Source: Mesonia hippocampi
GTDB lineage: Bacteria; Bacteroidota; Bacteroidia; Flavobacteriales; Flavobacteriaceae
Length of the DNA stretch: 64,000 bases
Direction of reading: 5' to 3'
NCBI RefSeq assembly: GCF_014197445.1
Contig: NZ_JACIFO010000007.1
Coordinates: forward strand, 1 to 64,000
Below, one piece after another: positions 33,726 to 42,901 of this stretch; position 1 is the first letter of the stretch, and every line of letters begins with the position of its first letter. Below the pieces are notes generated by a model that saw only the letters and a program-made list of their open reading frames with translations, did no database searches and was not told the DNA's origin. Both the position numbers and the translations under genes were made by a program.

Positions 33726-34643
33726 ATGTTTAGCAAAAAGCCAATTACCATACAACAACAGATTGCTCAATTACAAAAAAGAGGTTTGCAAATCTCTAAT
33801 GTGCCATTGGCAGAAAAATACTTGGCTAATATAAGTTACTACCGTCTCGGTGAATATTGGTATGTAATGCAAGAAGATAAAGAAAATCACACCTTTAAAC
33901 CTAATAGCAGATTTAAAGACGTAATAGCATTATATAATTTTGATGCAGAATTACGCCTATTGTTATTTGATGTCATTGAAAAAATAGAAATTAGTTTACG
34001 AACCAAACTCATTTATAATCTTTCACACGAAATTGACCCTTGGTGGTTCTGTAATTCAGAGATTTTTATTGATAGATTACAGTTTACACGAACACTTGCA
34101 AAAATTGAAGAAGAAATCACCAGAGCTAGAAGCAAGGACATAACTATTAAAAACCATTTTAAAAAACATAAAGACGATTTAAGGTTTCCACCATCTTGGA
34201 AGTGTTTAGAGCAAGTAAGTTTCGGTAACTTATCAAAACTATATGGTAATTTAACACATAAGGTTAATTCTAAAGATAGTATTGCCCAAGAATTTGGTGC
34301 AGTTAATCATACCTATTTACCAAGTTGGTTGCAATCTATTGCACAGATACGCAACTTTTGTGCGCATCACTCACGTCTTTGGAATCGTAATCTTCCAGGT
34401 ACGGTAAAGCTGTTGCCAAAACCACCTAATCCTTGGATTACAGATATAGATAATGTTCCAAAACAGCACGAGTTTAGTAAGCTGTATGTACATATGTGTT
34501 TAATGAAATATCTATTAAATACCATACAGCCTAACAACCAATTTACAACCCGTTTAAATGATTTATTTATAAAATATCCTAATGTAGACCCAAATGCATT
34601 GGGAATGAAACTTAATTGGCAAAAAGAACCTTTATGGCAATAA
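33726..34643 (+). CDS. Abi family (Abi_2, AbiD/AbiF-type) HEPN protein
   Basis: A 305-residue all-helical protein of the Abi_2 family. Visible family landmarks are KPITIQQQIAQLQKRG, ISYYRLGEYW, FDAELRLLLFDVIEKIEISLRTK, and the HEPN RNase motif RNFCAHHSR with Arg209-x4-His214. These proteins cause abortive infection in phage-attacked cells; AbiF has been described as an RNA-controlled toxin and as the ancestor type of Cas13. A structured leader with its own promoter precedes it. The Argonaute gene starts 17 bases after its stop, so both should be on one mRNA. A single RX4H motif implies that a dimer forms the active site, as in other HEPN RNases. Confidence 0.85.
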   Translation: MFSKKPITIQQQIAQLQKRGLQISNVPLAEKYLANISYYRLGEYWYVMQEDKENHTFKPNSRFKDVIALYNFDAELRLLLFDVIEKIEISLRTKLIYNLSHEIDPWWFCNSEIFIDRLQFTRTLAKIEEEITRARSKDITIKNHFKKHKDDLRFPPSWKCLEQVSFGNLSKLYGNLTHKVNSKDSIAQEFGAVNHTYLPSWLQSIAQIRNFCAHHSRLWNRNLPGTVKLLPKPPNPWITDIDNVPKQHEFSKLYVHMCLMKYLLNTIQPNNQFTTRLNDLFIKYPNVDPNALGMKLNWQKEPLWQ

Positions 34644-34660
34644 TTTAAATACGAATACCA

Positions 34661-36772
34661 ATGCAAGAACACCTCAAAACTAACATACTCAACTTTAAAT
34701 GGCCTAATAGTGCGCCTACTATTTATTTAACTTTAGAGGATATGGAAGGCAGTCATCCCATCCATAAATCTAAATTTTCAAGGCAGATTAAAGAGGTGTT
34801 TCCAGACGCAGACTTATCTAATACAGACCAAATATTTACAACATTTACAACAGAAATACCCAATGCACCAAGCATTAAGCTAAATTTAGTAGATGGTAGA
34901 GAATTAAGAATATACAAGCAATTCCTTAAACACCAATTAAGAAGCTATTTTAAATTGAAAGACTATATAGTAGTAAAAAACTTTGTTGGCGATGTACAAG
35001 TGTGGATGCCTTCTCTCAAAGGCAATACAGAACATTATAATTTGTATTACAAATTCTCATTCAAAATACTGTTTGCAACACTAACCGACTTACCAGAACT
35101 TGTGGTATCGTATGATGGCACCTCAAAAGTCCTCACAAAGTCAGTTAAGGAAATTGAGGAAACAGAGTATATTAAGCGTTGTGTATATGGTCAAAAAACG
35201 TTTAATTACCAAATGGACCTCGATACAGAGGAAAAAGAAGAATTTTACAATACTATTCAGTTTGAGCAAGCATACCCAATTTTTAATTTGCCATTAGCAC
35301 GAGCATTAAACATACCTATTGAAGAACCAGACAGACCAAAGAACAGATACCAAAAATATGTAACACTCATTACTAATTTTGCAGAAAAGTATTTATTCAC
35401 AGAAGAATTTAAAGTCCTGTTCCCGTTTAAGCAAGATGCCTTTATAGATGTTCCTGGCAACCGTATTAATCACATTAATCCTAACTTGGGTTTATTAGAG
35501 TTTGGTAAAGACCAATATGGTAACAAGAAAACCCATTTAGTGCCTAAAAAGGCAATGAACATTCTAGACCCTTACAGACGGCCAAACAATCAAAATATCA
35601 AGATATTTTTCATTTGCCATACCTCACATAAAGATTCTGTGCTGGCTTTCTATCAAAATTTAAAAGAAGGTGTAAATACTGAAAAGAACTATTACAAAGG
35701 ATTGGAGGCTTATGTAAATATAAAGGCTACAGCATCAAAAGAGCATTTTATTGAGTTTACTAACGAAAACGACCCAATTCCAGAAATAGTTGAACAGCTT
35801 GAAACTTTAACTTTTGACCACGACAATATAAAGTATGCAGCATTTTACATCAGTCCTTTCGATAAGTTTACACCACATCCAGACGATAGGGAAATTTACA
35901 TCCGCATTAAAGAACTGTTTTTAAATGAAGGTATTGTAACCCAAGTGGTCGATTACGAAAAAATGATTGTAAACATCCAAGACCAATACAACTTCCAATT
36001 TTCATTACAAAATATGGCGTTGGCTATTCACGCCAAATTAGGTGGCGCACCTTGGAAACTTGCTGTAACCGATAAAAAAGAATTAGTAATAGGTGTTGGT
36101 GCATTTACCAATCAAGGCGAAAACAGGCGGTATATAGCAAGTGCCTTTAGTTTTCAAAACAATGGCTTATTTAGAAAGTTCGAATATTTTGACCAAAGCG
36201 AAACAGACCTATTGGCAGGAAGTATATGTAAAGCCATTAGAGATTTTACATCGGTTGCAGAAGCAGATAAAGTAGTCATTCACTTTTATAAGGAAATGAG
36301 TTACGAGGAACTAAAACCAATTATTAGAGGGATGCATACATTAGGCTTAAAAATTCCGCTCTACATTTTAAATATCAATAAAACAGAAGCAGAAGATATT
36401 ATTGCTTACGACCTTAATTGGAACAAAAAGTTAATGCCTGTAAGTGGGACATACATACGTATTAGCGAAAATCAATTTTTGTTGTTTAATAATGCACGTT
36501 ACCCTAATTCACAGCGGTATGCAGATACAGATGGTTATCCGTTTCCAATAAAAATTAAGGTAAGCAGTCCAGATGAAGATGCTTTTGAAGATGCAGATGT
36601 AGTGTTAGAATTATTAACGCAAGTGTATCAGTTTAGCAGATTATATTGGAAATCACTTCGACAACAAAATGTACCAATCACAATAAAATATCCTGAAATG
36701 GTAGCACAAATAGCACCGCGTTTTAATAATGGCGTTCCAGACGATGCTAAAGATGCGTTATGGTTTTTATAA
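34661..36772 (+). CDS. prokaryotic Argonaute, catalytically inactive (long-B-like)
   Basis: A 703-residue Argonaute with an N-terminal part (1-310), MID domain (about 312-465) and PIWI domain (about 470-703). MID keeps guide 5'-phosphate contacts: Tyr413, Lys417, Gln428 and Lys459 in IHAKLGGAPW. In PIWI the DEDX positions are lost: IGVGAF has Gly480 where the first Asp should be, IHFYKE lacks the Asp of the RDG-type loop, and IKYPEM has Glu679 at the last position. The protein should therefore bind a guide and target but not cut. Inactive pAgos work with effector genes; here the AbiF-type HEPN gene is 17 bases upstream. At 703 residues it is longer than short pAgos (about 450-500); a clear PAZ domain was not recognised. 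Confidence 0.83.
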   Translation: MQEHLKTNILNFKWPNSAPTIYLTLEDMEGSHPIHKSKFSRQIKEVFPDADLSNTDQIFTTFTTEIPNAPSIKLNLVDGRELRIYKQFLKHQLRSYFKLKDYIVVKNFVGDVQVWMPSLKGNTEHYNLYYKFSFKILFATLTDLPELVVSYDGTSKVLTKSVKEIEETEYIKRCVYGQKTFNYQMDLDTEEKEEFYNTIQFEQAYPIFNLPLARALNIPIEEPDRPKNRYQKYVTLITNFAEKYLFTEEFKVLFPFKQDAFIDVPGNRINHINPNLGLLEFGKDQYGNKKTHLVPKKAMNILDPYRRPNNQNIKIFFICHTSHKDSVLAFYQNLKEGVNTEKNYYKGLEAYVNIKATASKEHFIEFTNENDPIPEIVEQLETLTFDHDNIKYAAFYISPFDKFTPHPDDREIYIRIKELFLNEGIVTQVVDYEKMIVNIQDQYNFQFSLQNMALAIHAKLGGAPWKLAVTDKKELVIGVGAFTNQGENRRYIASAFSFQNNGLFRKFEYFDQSETDLLAGSICKAIRDFTSVAEADKVVIHFYKEMSYEELKPIIRGMHTLGLKIPLYILNINKTEAEDIIAYDLNWNKKLMPVSGTYIRISENQFLLFNNARYPNSQRYADTDGYPFPIKIKVSSPDEDAFEDADVVLELLTQVYQFSRLYWKSLRQQNVPITIKYPEMVAQIAPRFNNGVPDDAKDALWFL

Positions 36773-36789
36773 TTTACCAATCAATTTAT

Positions 36790-36825
36790 TTGCACAACCA
36801 TTGCATTCAATAATTTGTATATTTG
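36790..36825 (+). promoter_or_regulatory. czc operon promoter with TTGCACNNCCATTGCA operator
   Basis: The element TTGCACAACCATTGCATTC (36790-36808) is 15/19 identical to 43319-43337 before the MerTP operon. A -7 box TATATTTG lies at 36818-36825, the same distance from the element as the -7-like box at the second site. The element covers the -33 region, so a repressor bound there would block polymerase. The Fur-family protein encoded at 42902 is the natural candidate (inference). Confidence 0.6.
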
Positions 36826-36835
36826 TATAAGTTAT

Positions 36836-37231
36836 ATGAAAATATTTGTTTCCATATCAATGTCTATTTTATTCTTTTTTCAAGGGATAAGCATAGATAT
36901 GGACTTTTGTGGTCCAATTAAAGAAATTTCAAACCTTATTACCCATTATCAAGACCATAAAGTTTATGGAGACTCTTTCCTTGATTATGTAGTTGAAGAT
37001 TACATTGACAGCGATGCAAAAAATGAAGAGCATCATCACAACCCAGATAAGGAGAATACACCAGTCCATTCCCATAATCAATGCTGTCACCCTTTAGTTT
37101 TAATTATTGCTAACAATAATTTGGCTTTAACCAATCGACTAAAGTTTGAAGAGAAAAAACAATATAATTTACATAAAGTAAACTTCACTTCCAGATATTT
37201 GGAATCACTTTTCCAGCCACCTAAAGTATAG
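36836..37231 (+). CDS. small exported histidine-rich protein, first gene of the czc operon
   Basis: Read from the ATG at 36836 (131 residues) it begins with a hydrophobic signal segment (MKIFVSISMSILFFFQG). The ATG at 36815 lies within the promoter box and is unlikely. The middle has HHHNPDK and HSHNQCCHP, a His/Cys-rich metal-binding stretch. Small proteins of this type stand at the head of CzcCBA operons in Bacteroidota and may bind metal in the periplasm. No defined domain was recognised. Confidence 0.65.
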   Translation: MKIFVSISMSILFFFQGISIDMDFCGPIKEISNLITHYQDHKVYGDSFLDYVVEDYIDSDAKNEEHHHNPDKENTPVHSHNQCCHPLVLIIANNNLALTNRLKFEEKKQYNLHKVNFTSRYLESLFQPPKV

Positions 37232-37354
37232 TTCAGTTTTTTAATGGATAGCTATATCCAATTTTGAGCCTAAAGGGTTCATTTCATTTCGTGTAATTCT
37301 ATTTTCTTATATCAGAATTATTTCGAATAGTTTAACTGAATTAATACATTTTCT

Positions 37355-40300
37355 ATGATTAATAAAATCATTGATTTTTCAATCAATAACAAATTCATTA
37401 TTGGTTTGCTTACGCTTACCATAATTGGAGCAGGTATTTGGAGTATGACCAAAGTGCCAATAGATGCTGTTCCAGACATTACCAATAACCAAGTACAGGT
37501 TATTACACAAGCACCCAATTTAGGTACAGAAGATATTGAACAATTTGTAACCTATCCTATTGAGGTGGCAATGAGCAACCTTCCCGATGTACAGGAAATT
37601 AGGTCTATTTCTCGTTTTGGTTTATCTGTGGTTACTATAGTTTTTGACGATGATATGGGAACCTATCTACCTCGTCAATTAGTAGCAGAAAAACTAAACG
37701 ATGTTAAAGAACAAATACCGAGTGGTTTTGGCGAGCCAACTATGGGACCTATTTCAACAGGATTGGGAGAAATTTATCAATACACACTTAAAGTAAAACC
37801 AGAGTATAAAGACAAATATTCGGTTACTGATTTGCGCACAATGCAAGATTGGATTGTACAGCGTCAAATGGCTATGGTAGAAGGTGTAGTTGAGGTAAAC
37901 GCTATAGGTGGAAAAATTAAGCAATACGAAGTAGCTGTAGACCCAAACGAATTAAAAGCTATTGGTTTAACAATTACCGATGTTTTTGAAGCTCTTGAAG
38001 CTAACAATCAAAATACAGGTGGAGCATATATTGAAAAGAACCATCAAGCCAATTTTATTCGTGGAGAAGGTTTGGTGCGTAGTTTAGAGGATATTAAAAA
38101 GATTACGGTTAAAAACACAAACAATATTCCAATTACCGTTGGCGACATTGCTACGGTACAATTTGGTGCTGCTATTCGCTATGGAGCTTTAACCCAAGAT
38201 GGAGAAGGCGAAGTAGTTGGTGGTTTGGTTATGATGCTTAAAGGCGCTAATTCAAACGATGTAATTGAGAATGTAAAAGTGCGAATGGCTCAAATTGAAG
38301 AGTCATTACCTGAAGGTGTAATTATTGAACCCTTATTAGACCGAAGTAAATTAATTGGAGAAACAACTTCTACTGTAACCACAAATCTTATTGAAGGTGC
38401 ATTGATAGTTATTTTTGTGCTTATCTTCTTATTAGGTAATTGGCGAGGTGGTTTAATCGTTGCTTCAACAATACCATTATCCTTATTATTCGCTTTTATT
38501 TTAATGAACGTGTTCGATGTTTGGGTAAACTTAATGAGTTTGGGAGCAATAGATTTCGGTATTATAGTTGACGGCGCTGTAATTATTGTAGAAAGTACAG
38601 TATTTCTCATTGCATCACAAGTACTAAAAAAGAAACAGCTTACATCCAAAGAGCGAGATAAAGTGGCGTCTAATGCTTCAAAAAAGATGATGAACGCTGC
38701 GTTTTTCGGTCAGTTGATTATCCTTATCGTTTTTCTACCCATTTTAGCCTTACAAGGTATTGAAGGAAAGATGTTTAAACCAATGGCATTGACCTTTATT
38801 TTTGCTATGATTGGTGCAATGGTACTGTGTTTAACCTATGTGCCAATGATGTCTGCTTTAGTGTTAAGAGCACCAAAAAATGATAAAAAATCTTATGGAG
38901 ATAGATTTGTACATTGGGTTGAAGACAAATATCAACCTTTATTGGTTAGAGCCTTGCGAAAAGGTAAATGGGTAATTGGTATTGCAGTTGTGTTGTTTGG
39001 GATAACTGTTTTTATGTTTTCAAGAATGGGTGGTGAATTTATCCCGCAACTCGATGAAGGTGATATTGCATTTCACGCTATTTTAAAACCAGGTAGCTCA
39101 CTTACAGAAACTATTGAAACTACGACCAAAATAGAACAAATAGTAAAAGCCAAATTTCCAGAAGTCGAAAAAATTGTGAGTCGTATTGGTGTTGCTGAAA
39201 TACCAACCGACCCAATGCCAATGGATTTAGCTGATGTTTTTGTTATTCTGAAACCTAAAAGCGAATGGACAACAGCAGAGACAAAAGATGAATTGATTGA
39301 GAAAATGAAAGAAGCGGTTGAAATCGTTCCTGGTGTTAATTATGAATTTACTCAACCTATCGAAATGCGTTTTAATGAGTTGCTTGAAGGTGTGCGTGAA
39401 GATATTGCCATTAAACTCTATGGTGAAGACATTGACATACTATCCCAAAAAGCTGAAGAAATATCTAAAATTATTGCAGGTACTGAAGGTATTGGAGATA
39501 TGAAAGCGGAAGCCACAACGGGTTTACCACAAATGACCATCAATTACAACCGGAATAAATTAGCACAATACGGACTTCAAATAAATACGCTCAATCAAAC
39601 CGTACAATCTGCATTTGCAGGTGGTACAGCAGGTGTGATTTTTGAAGGTGAAAAACGCTTCGATTTAGTGGTGCGTTTAAGTTCTCAAAACCGAAAGGAT
39701 ATAACAGATGTTCAAAACCTGTACATCAATTTACCTTCAGGTGCTCAAATTCCTTTACGTGAAATTGCAGATGTAAGCTACAAAGCAGGACCAATGCAAA
39801 TAAGTAGAGACAATACCAACAGAAGAACCTATGTAGGTATCAATGTCAGAGGTCGAGATGTAAAATCTTTAGTAACTGAAATAAAATCAAAATTAGATGC
39901 ACAATTGGAACTACCATCGGGTTATTTTATTCGCTATGGTGGTGCATTTGAAAATCTGGAACGTGCCAGCAACCGATTACAAACCGTTGTGCCTATTGCA
40001 TTGTTACTCATATTTATTCTAATATACTTTGCATTAAAATCTTTACCACAAACCTTAATGATTTACATAGCCATTCCAATGGCAACCATTGGTGGTGTTG
40101 TAGCCTTATGGTTGCGTGATATGCCATTTAGTATTTCAGCAGGTGTTGGTTTTATTGTGTTGTTTGGCGTTGCAGTTTTAAATGGATTGGTAATGATAAG
40201 TGGACTTAACGAATTAAAAGACGAAGGAGTAACCAACCTAAAAGACAGAATTGTTGAAGGCACTAAACGAAGAATCAGACCTATTATGCTAACTGCTTTT

Positions 40301-41689
40301 ACAGATGTGTTAGGCTTTCTACCAATGGCGATTTCATCATCAGCAGGTGCAGAAGTACAACGTCCATTGGCAACTGTAGTTATTGGTGGATTATTAACTT
40401 CAACTTTGCTAACACTATTTGTGTTACCTATTTTATACCATTGGGTAGAAAATAAATCTTTTACGTTTAAGCCAAATAAAAAGTTAGTAACAGCAACAGC
40501 AGTTGTATTATTACTGTTTGGCTTTTCACCACAAAGTAACGCTCAAGAGTTGAATGATACAATTCCCGAAATTTCATTACAGGAAGCTGTTAAACTCGCA
40601 AAAAGTAATTATCCATTGCTCAAACAAAAGCAGTTGGAAATTACAAAACAAGAGCAATTAAAAGCGACTGCCTATGATTTCGGAACGACTCAAATTTTTA
40701 CAGGTGGTGAAGAAATTAATAGTGGTAATGGCATCTATACAACCATAGGTGTTGGTCAATCCAACATTGATTTATTTGGAATTGGTACAAAAAAGAAGCT
40801 GCAAGAACAACGCATTCAATTGGCACAAAAAGCCTTTCAACTTTCCGAATTAGAACTGGAATTGGAAGTAAAAAAAGCGTGGTCAAAATGCTATCAAATG
40901 AAACGGAACTATAACTTGTATAAAGAACTGGATTCCATTTATTCCAAATTTGAACAAGCAGTAGCTTTAAATTATGAAGTCGAAGCCATTTCTAAATTAG
41001 AATATTCGGCAGCAAAAAATCAAGCGTTTCAAATTAAAAATAAAAAAGCGCAAGCCTATAGTGATTACCTTATTGCCTTACAGCAATTCAATTTGTGGTT
41101 GGTATCAGAAGAAATTTTTACAGTTTCAGATGAATTTGAGGTAGCGATAGATAGTGATATGGAAACGATTAGTATTGAAAACCATCCGTTGTACGGTATG
41201 TCGCAGAACATTGTAGATGAAGCGGAAGCTAAATATAAAGCTGCAAAAGCAGATAATTTGCCAAAGTTCAATCTTCAAGGTGGTATACAGAAAGTAAATG
41301 GCAATTCAGGGTTTTACACGTATCAAGCAGGTATTTCCATTCCGTTTTTATCAGGTACTAACAAAGCACAAATTAGAAGTTCCAAAATTGATAAAGAAAT
41401 AGCAGAAACCAATGTAGCGTTCAAAAAACAGGAAGTACAATCAAGGTTTGTTCAGGCTAAAGAAAACTATATAAAATGGAAAACATCTTGGGAGTTTTAC
41501 AAAGACCAAGTTTTACCATTAACAAAAGAGCAAAAAACAGGTGCATTACTGGCGTACAGAGAAGGCGAAATAGATTATACTGCATTTACGCAGTTGATAA
41601 AAGAAGCCATTCAATCGGAACTTGAAGCACAGACTGCATTAGTAAACTATTTAGAAAGCACATTTCAATTACAATATTTTAATCAATAA
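37355..41689 (+). CDS. czcA: CzcA/CusA-type heavy-metal RND efflux pump fused to a CzcC-type outer-membrane factor
   Basis: A 1444-residue fusion. Residues 1 to about 1035 are a complete RND pump with 12 membrane helices: NNKFIIGLLTLTIIGAGIW at the start, DFGIIVDGAVIIVE in helix 4 near 397-411 (proton relay Asp residues), and PMAISSSAGAEVQRPLA. Near 1043-1062 there is an extra hydrophobic segment ending SNAQE, like a signal peptide. Residues about 1065-1444 are a TolC-like outer-membrane efflux domain with long helices. The pump drives metal cations (Co/Zn/Cd or Cu/Ag) out of the periplasm. CzcA-CzcC fusions are known in Bacteroidota. The adaptor gene follows by 4 bases. Confidence 0.92.
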   Translation: MINKIIDFSINNKFIIGLLTLTIIGAGIWSMTKVPIDAVPDITNNQVQVITQAPNLGTEDIEQFVTYPIEVAMSNLPDVQEIRSISRFGLSVVTIVFDDDMGTYLPRQLVAEKLNDVKEQIPSGFGEPTMGPISTGLGEIYQYTLKVKPEYKDKYSVTDLRTMQDWIVQRQMAMVEGVVEVNAIGGKIKQYEVAVDPNELKAIGLTITDVFEALEANNQNTGGAYIEKNHQANFIRGEGLVRSLEDIKKITVKNTNNIPITVGDIATVQFGAAIRYGALTQDGEGEVVGGLVMMLKGANSNDVIENVKVRMAQIEESLPEGVIIEPLLDRSKLIGETTSTVTTNLIEGALIVIFVLIFLLGNWRGGLIVASTIPLSLLFAFILMNVFDVWVNLMSLGAIDFGIIVDGAVIIVESTVFLIASQVLKKKQLTSKERDKVASNASKKMMNAAFFGQLIILIVFLPILALQGIEGKMFKPMALTFIFAMIGAMVLCLTYVPMMSALVLRAPKNDKKSYGDRFVHWVEDKYQPLLVRALRKGKWVIGIAVVLFGITVFMFSRMGGEFIPQLDEGDIAFHAILKPGSSLTETIETTTKIEQIVKAKFPEVEKIVSRIGVAEIPTDPMPMDLADVFVILKPKSEWTTAETKDELIEKMKEAVEIVPGVNYEFTQPIEMRFNELLEGVREDIAIKLYGEDIDILSQKAEEISKIIAGTEGIGDMKAEATTGLPQMTINYNRNKLAQYGLQINTLNQTVQSAFAGGTAGVIFEGEKRFDLVVRLSSQNRKDITDVQNLYINLPSGAQIPLREIADVSYKAGPMQISRDNTNRRTYVGINVRGRDVKSLVTEIKSKLDAQLELPSGYFIRYGGAFENLERASNRLQTVVPIALLLIFILIYFALKSLPQTLMIYIAIPMATIGGVVALWLRDMPFSISAGVGFIVLFGVAVLNGLVMISGLNELKDEGVTNLKDRIVEGTKRRIRPIMLTAFTDVLGFLPMAISSSAGAEVQRPLATVVIGGLLTSTLLTLFVLPILYHWVENKSFTFKPNKKLVTATAVVLLLFGFSPQSNAQELNDTIPEISLQEAVKLAKSNYPLLKQKQLEITKQEQLKATAYDFGTTQIFTGGEEINSGNGIYTTIGVGQSNIDLFGIGTKKKLQEQRIQLAQKAFQLSELELELEVKKAWSKCYQMKRNYNLYKELDSIYSKFEQAVALNYEVEAISKLEYSAAKNQAFQIKNKKAQAYSDYLIALQQFNLWLVSEEIFTVSDEFEVAIDSDMETISIENHPLYGMSQNIVDEAEAKYKAAKADNLPKFNLQGGIQKVNGNSGFYTYQAGISIPFLSGTNKAQIRSSKIDKEIAETNVAFKKQEVQSRFVQAKENYIKWKTSWEFYKDQVLPLTKEQKTGALLAYREGEIDYTAFTQLIKEAIQSELEAQTALVNYLESTFQLQYFNQ

Positions 41690-41693
41690 GACA

Positions 41694-42899
41694 ATGAAAA
41701 ATAAAATATATAAATTCCTTACCGTAATGGTGTTAACCATTTTTGTTTCAGCTTGCGGAAATAAAGAAAATCATAACGAGAATGATGGTCATTCCCACGA
41801 TGAGGAAGAAAAAACAGAAGTTGACGAAGAACATAATGAAAGCGAAGAAGTAATGCTATCACAACAGCAATTCGATGCTTTAAAAATGAAAATAGATACG
41901 TTGGCATTACGTAATATGAGCGGCTATGTAGAGGCAAACGGAACGTTAGAAGTACTACCACAAAACGAAGCAGCTATTACTACTGTTGTTGGTGCAAATG
42001 TCGTTTCAATTGAAGTGATTGAAGGTGATAAGGTTAATAAAGGTCAAGTTGTGGCTTATCTATCGCACCCAAATATCATACAAGCGCAAACGGATTATTT
42101 AAACGCTTATAGCAATAGCGAGCTTGCAAAGAAAAATTATGAACGTCAACAAAAATTATACGATGCTGGTGTTGGTTCTGGTGCTAATTTCCAGAAAGCA
42201 GAAGCAGAATATCAAGCATCAAAAGCAATGGTTAATGGTTTAGAAGCGCAATTAAGAATACTCAACGTTAACACTACATCAGTTCGCAATGGAACAATTG
42301 CACAGCGCATAGCATTGCGAAGTCCAATAGAAGGCTTTGTGCAAAAAGTTGAAGTAAAAACAGGTCAATATGTAGAGCCACAAACCGAATTATTTGAAAT
42401 TGTAAATACGCATCACGTTCACGCCGATTTTATGGTCTTTGAAAAAGATGTCCATAAAGTACAGAAGGGTCAAAGAGTAAACTTTACGGTACAATCTATA
42501 CCAGATACAGAACTTACCGCAGAAATCTATTCCGTAAGCATAACCTTTGAGGACAACCCAAAAGCAGTTCACGTTCACGCAGAAATAGAAAACAAAAAAG
42601 GTAATTTAATTCCTGGTATGTATATTCAAGGTAAAATTCAAGTAGATAATACCCAAACAAAAGCTTTACCAGAAAGTGCAATTATAAAAGAAGGCGAAAG
42701 ATATTATGTGTTTTCAGTAGAAAAAGAAAATGACGATTGGAGCTTTAAACCTATCGAAGTTGTGTTAGGTACTAAAGATGGTGATTGGGTATCGGTTCAA
42801 TTTATTGAAGATATAGAAAGTAACACACAATTTGCCTATAACAATGCTTATTACCTTAACGCAGAAATGAAAAAAGGAGAAGCAGAACACGAACATTAA
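41694..42899 (+). CDS. czcB: efflux RND periplasmic adaptor, CzcB-type, lipoprotein
   Basis: The 401-residue membrane-fusion protein starts with a lipoprotein signal (FVSAC, Cys21), then a His/Asp/Glu-rich stretch (HNENDGHSHDEEE) likely to bind metal. It continues with the barrel-sandwich hybrid halves (VEANGTLEVLPQNEAAI, LRSPIEGFVQKVEVKTGQYV), an alpha-hairpin between them, and beta-barrel and membrane-proximal domains. It links the CzcA pump to the outer-membrane factor. The C-terminus ends EAEHEH. It is between czcA and the Fur-family gene in one operon. Confidence 0.92.
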   Translation: MKNKIYKFLTVMVLTIFVSACGNKENHNENDGHSHDEEEKTEVDEEHNESEEVMLSQQQFDALKMKIDTLALRNMSGYVEANGTLEVLPQNEAAITTVVGANVVSIEVIEGDKVNKGQVVAYLSHPNIIQAQTDYLNAYSNSELAKKNYERQQKLYDAGVGSGANFQKAEAEYQASKAMVNGLEAQLRILNVNTTSVRNGTIAQRIALRSPIEGFVQKVEVKTGQYVEPQTELFEIVNTHHVHADFMVFEKDVHKVQKGQRVNFTVQSIPDTELTAEIYSVSITFEDNPKAVHVHAEIENKKGNLIPGMYIQGKIQVDNTQTKALPESAIIKEGERYYVFSVEKENDDWSFKPIEVVLGTKDGDWVSVQFIEDIESNTQFAYNNAYYLNAEMKKGEAEHEH

Positions 42900-42901
42900 T
42901 T

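Noticed and set aside
33505-33726. 73-residue minus-strand open frame over the abiF leader
   Set aside because: No protein-like features; the plus-strand promoter and hairpin explain the region better.
33726-34643. Miniature Cas13-like effector
   Set aside because: The protein has one RX4H motif and the Abi_2 architecture, is only 305 residues, and there is no repeat-spacer array nearby.
34661-36772. Active slicer Argonaute or short pAgo (SPARTA-type)
   Set aside because: All catalytic positions are substituted, and the length and N-terminal region exceed those of short pAgos; no TIR or SIR2 gene adjoins it.
38290-38649. 119-residue minus-strand open frame
   Set aside because: Antisense to the conserved membrane core of CzcA.
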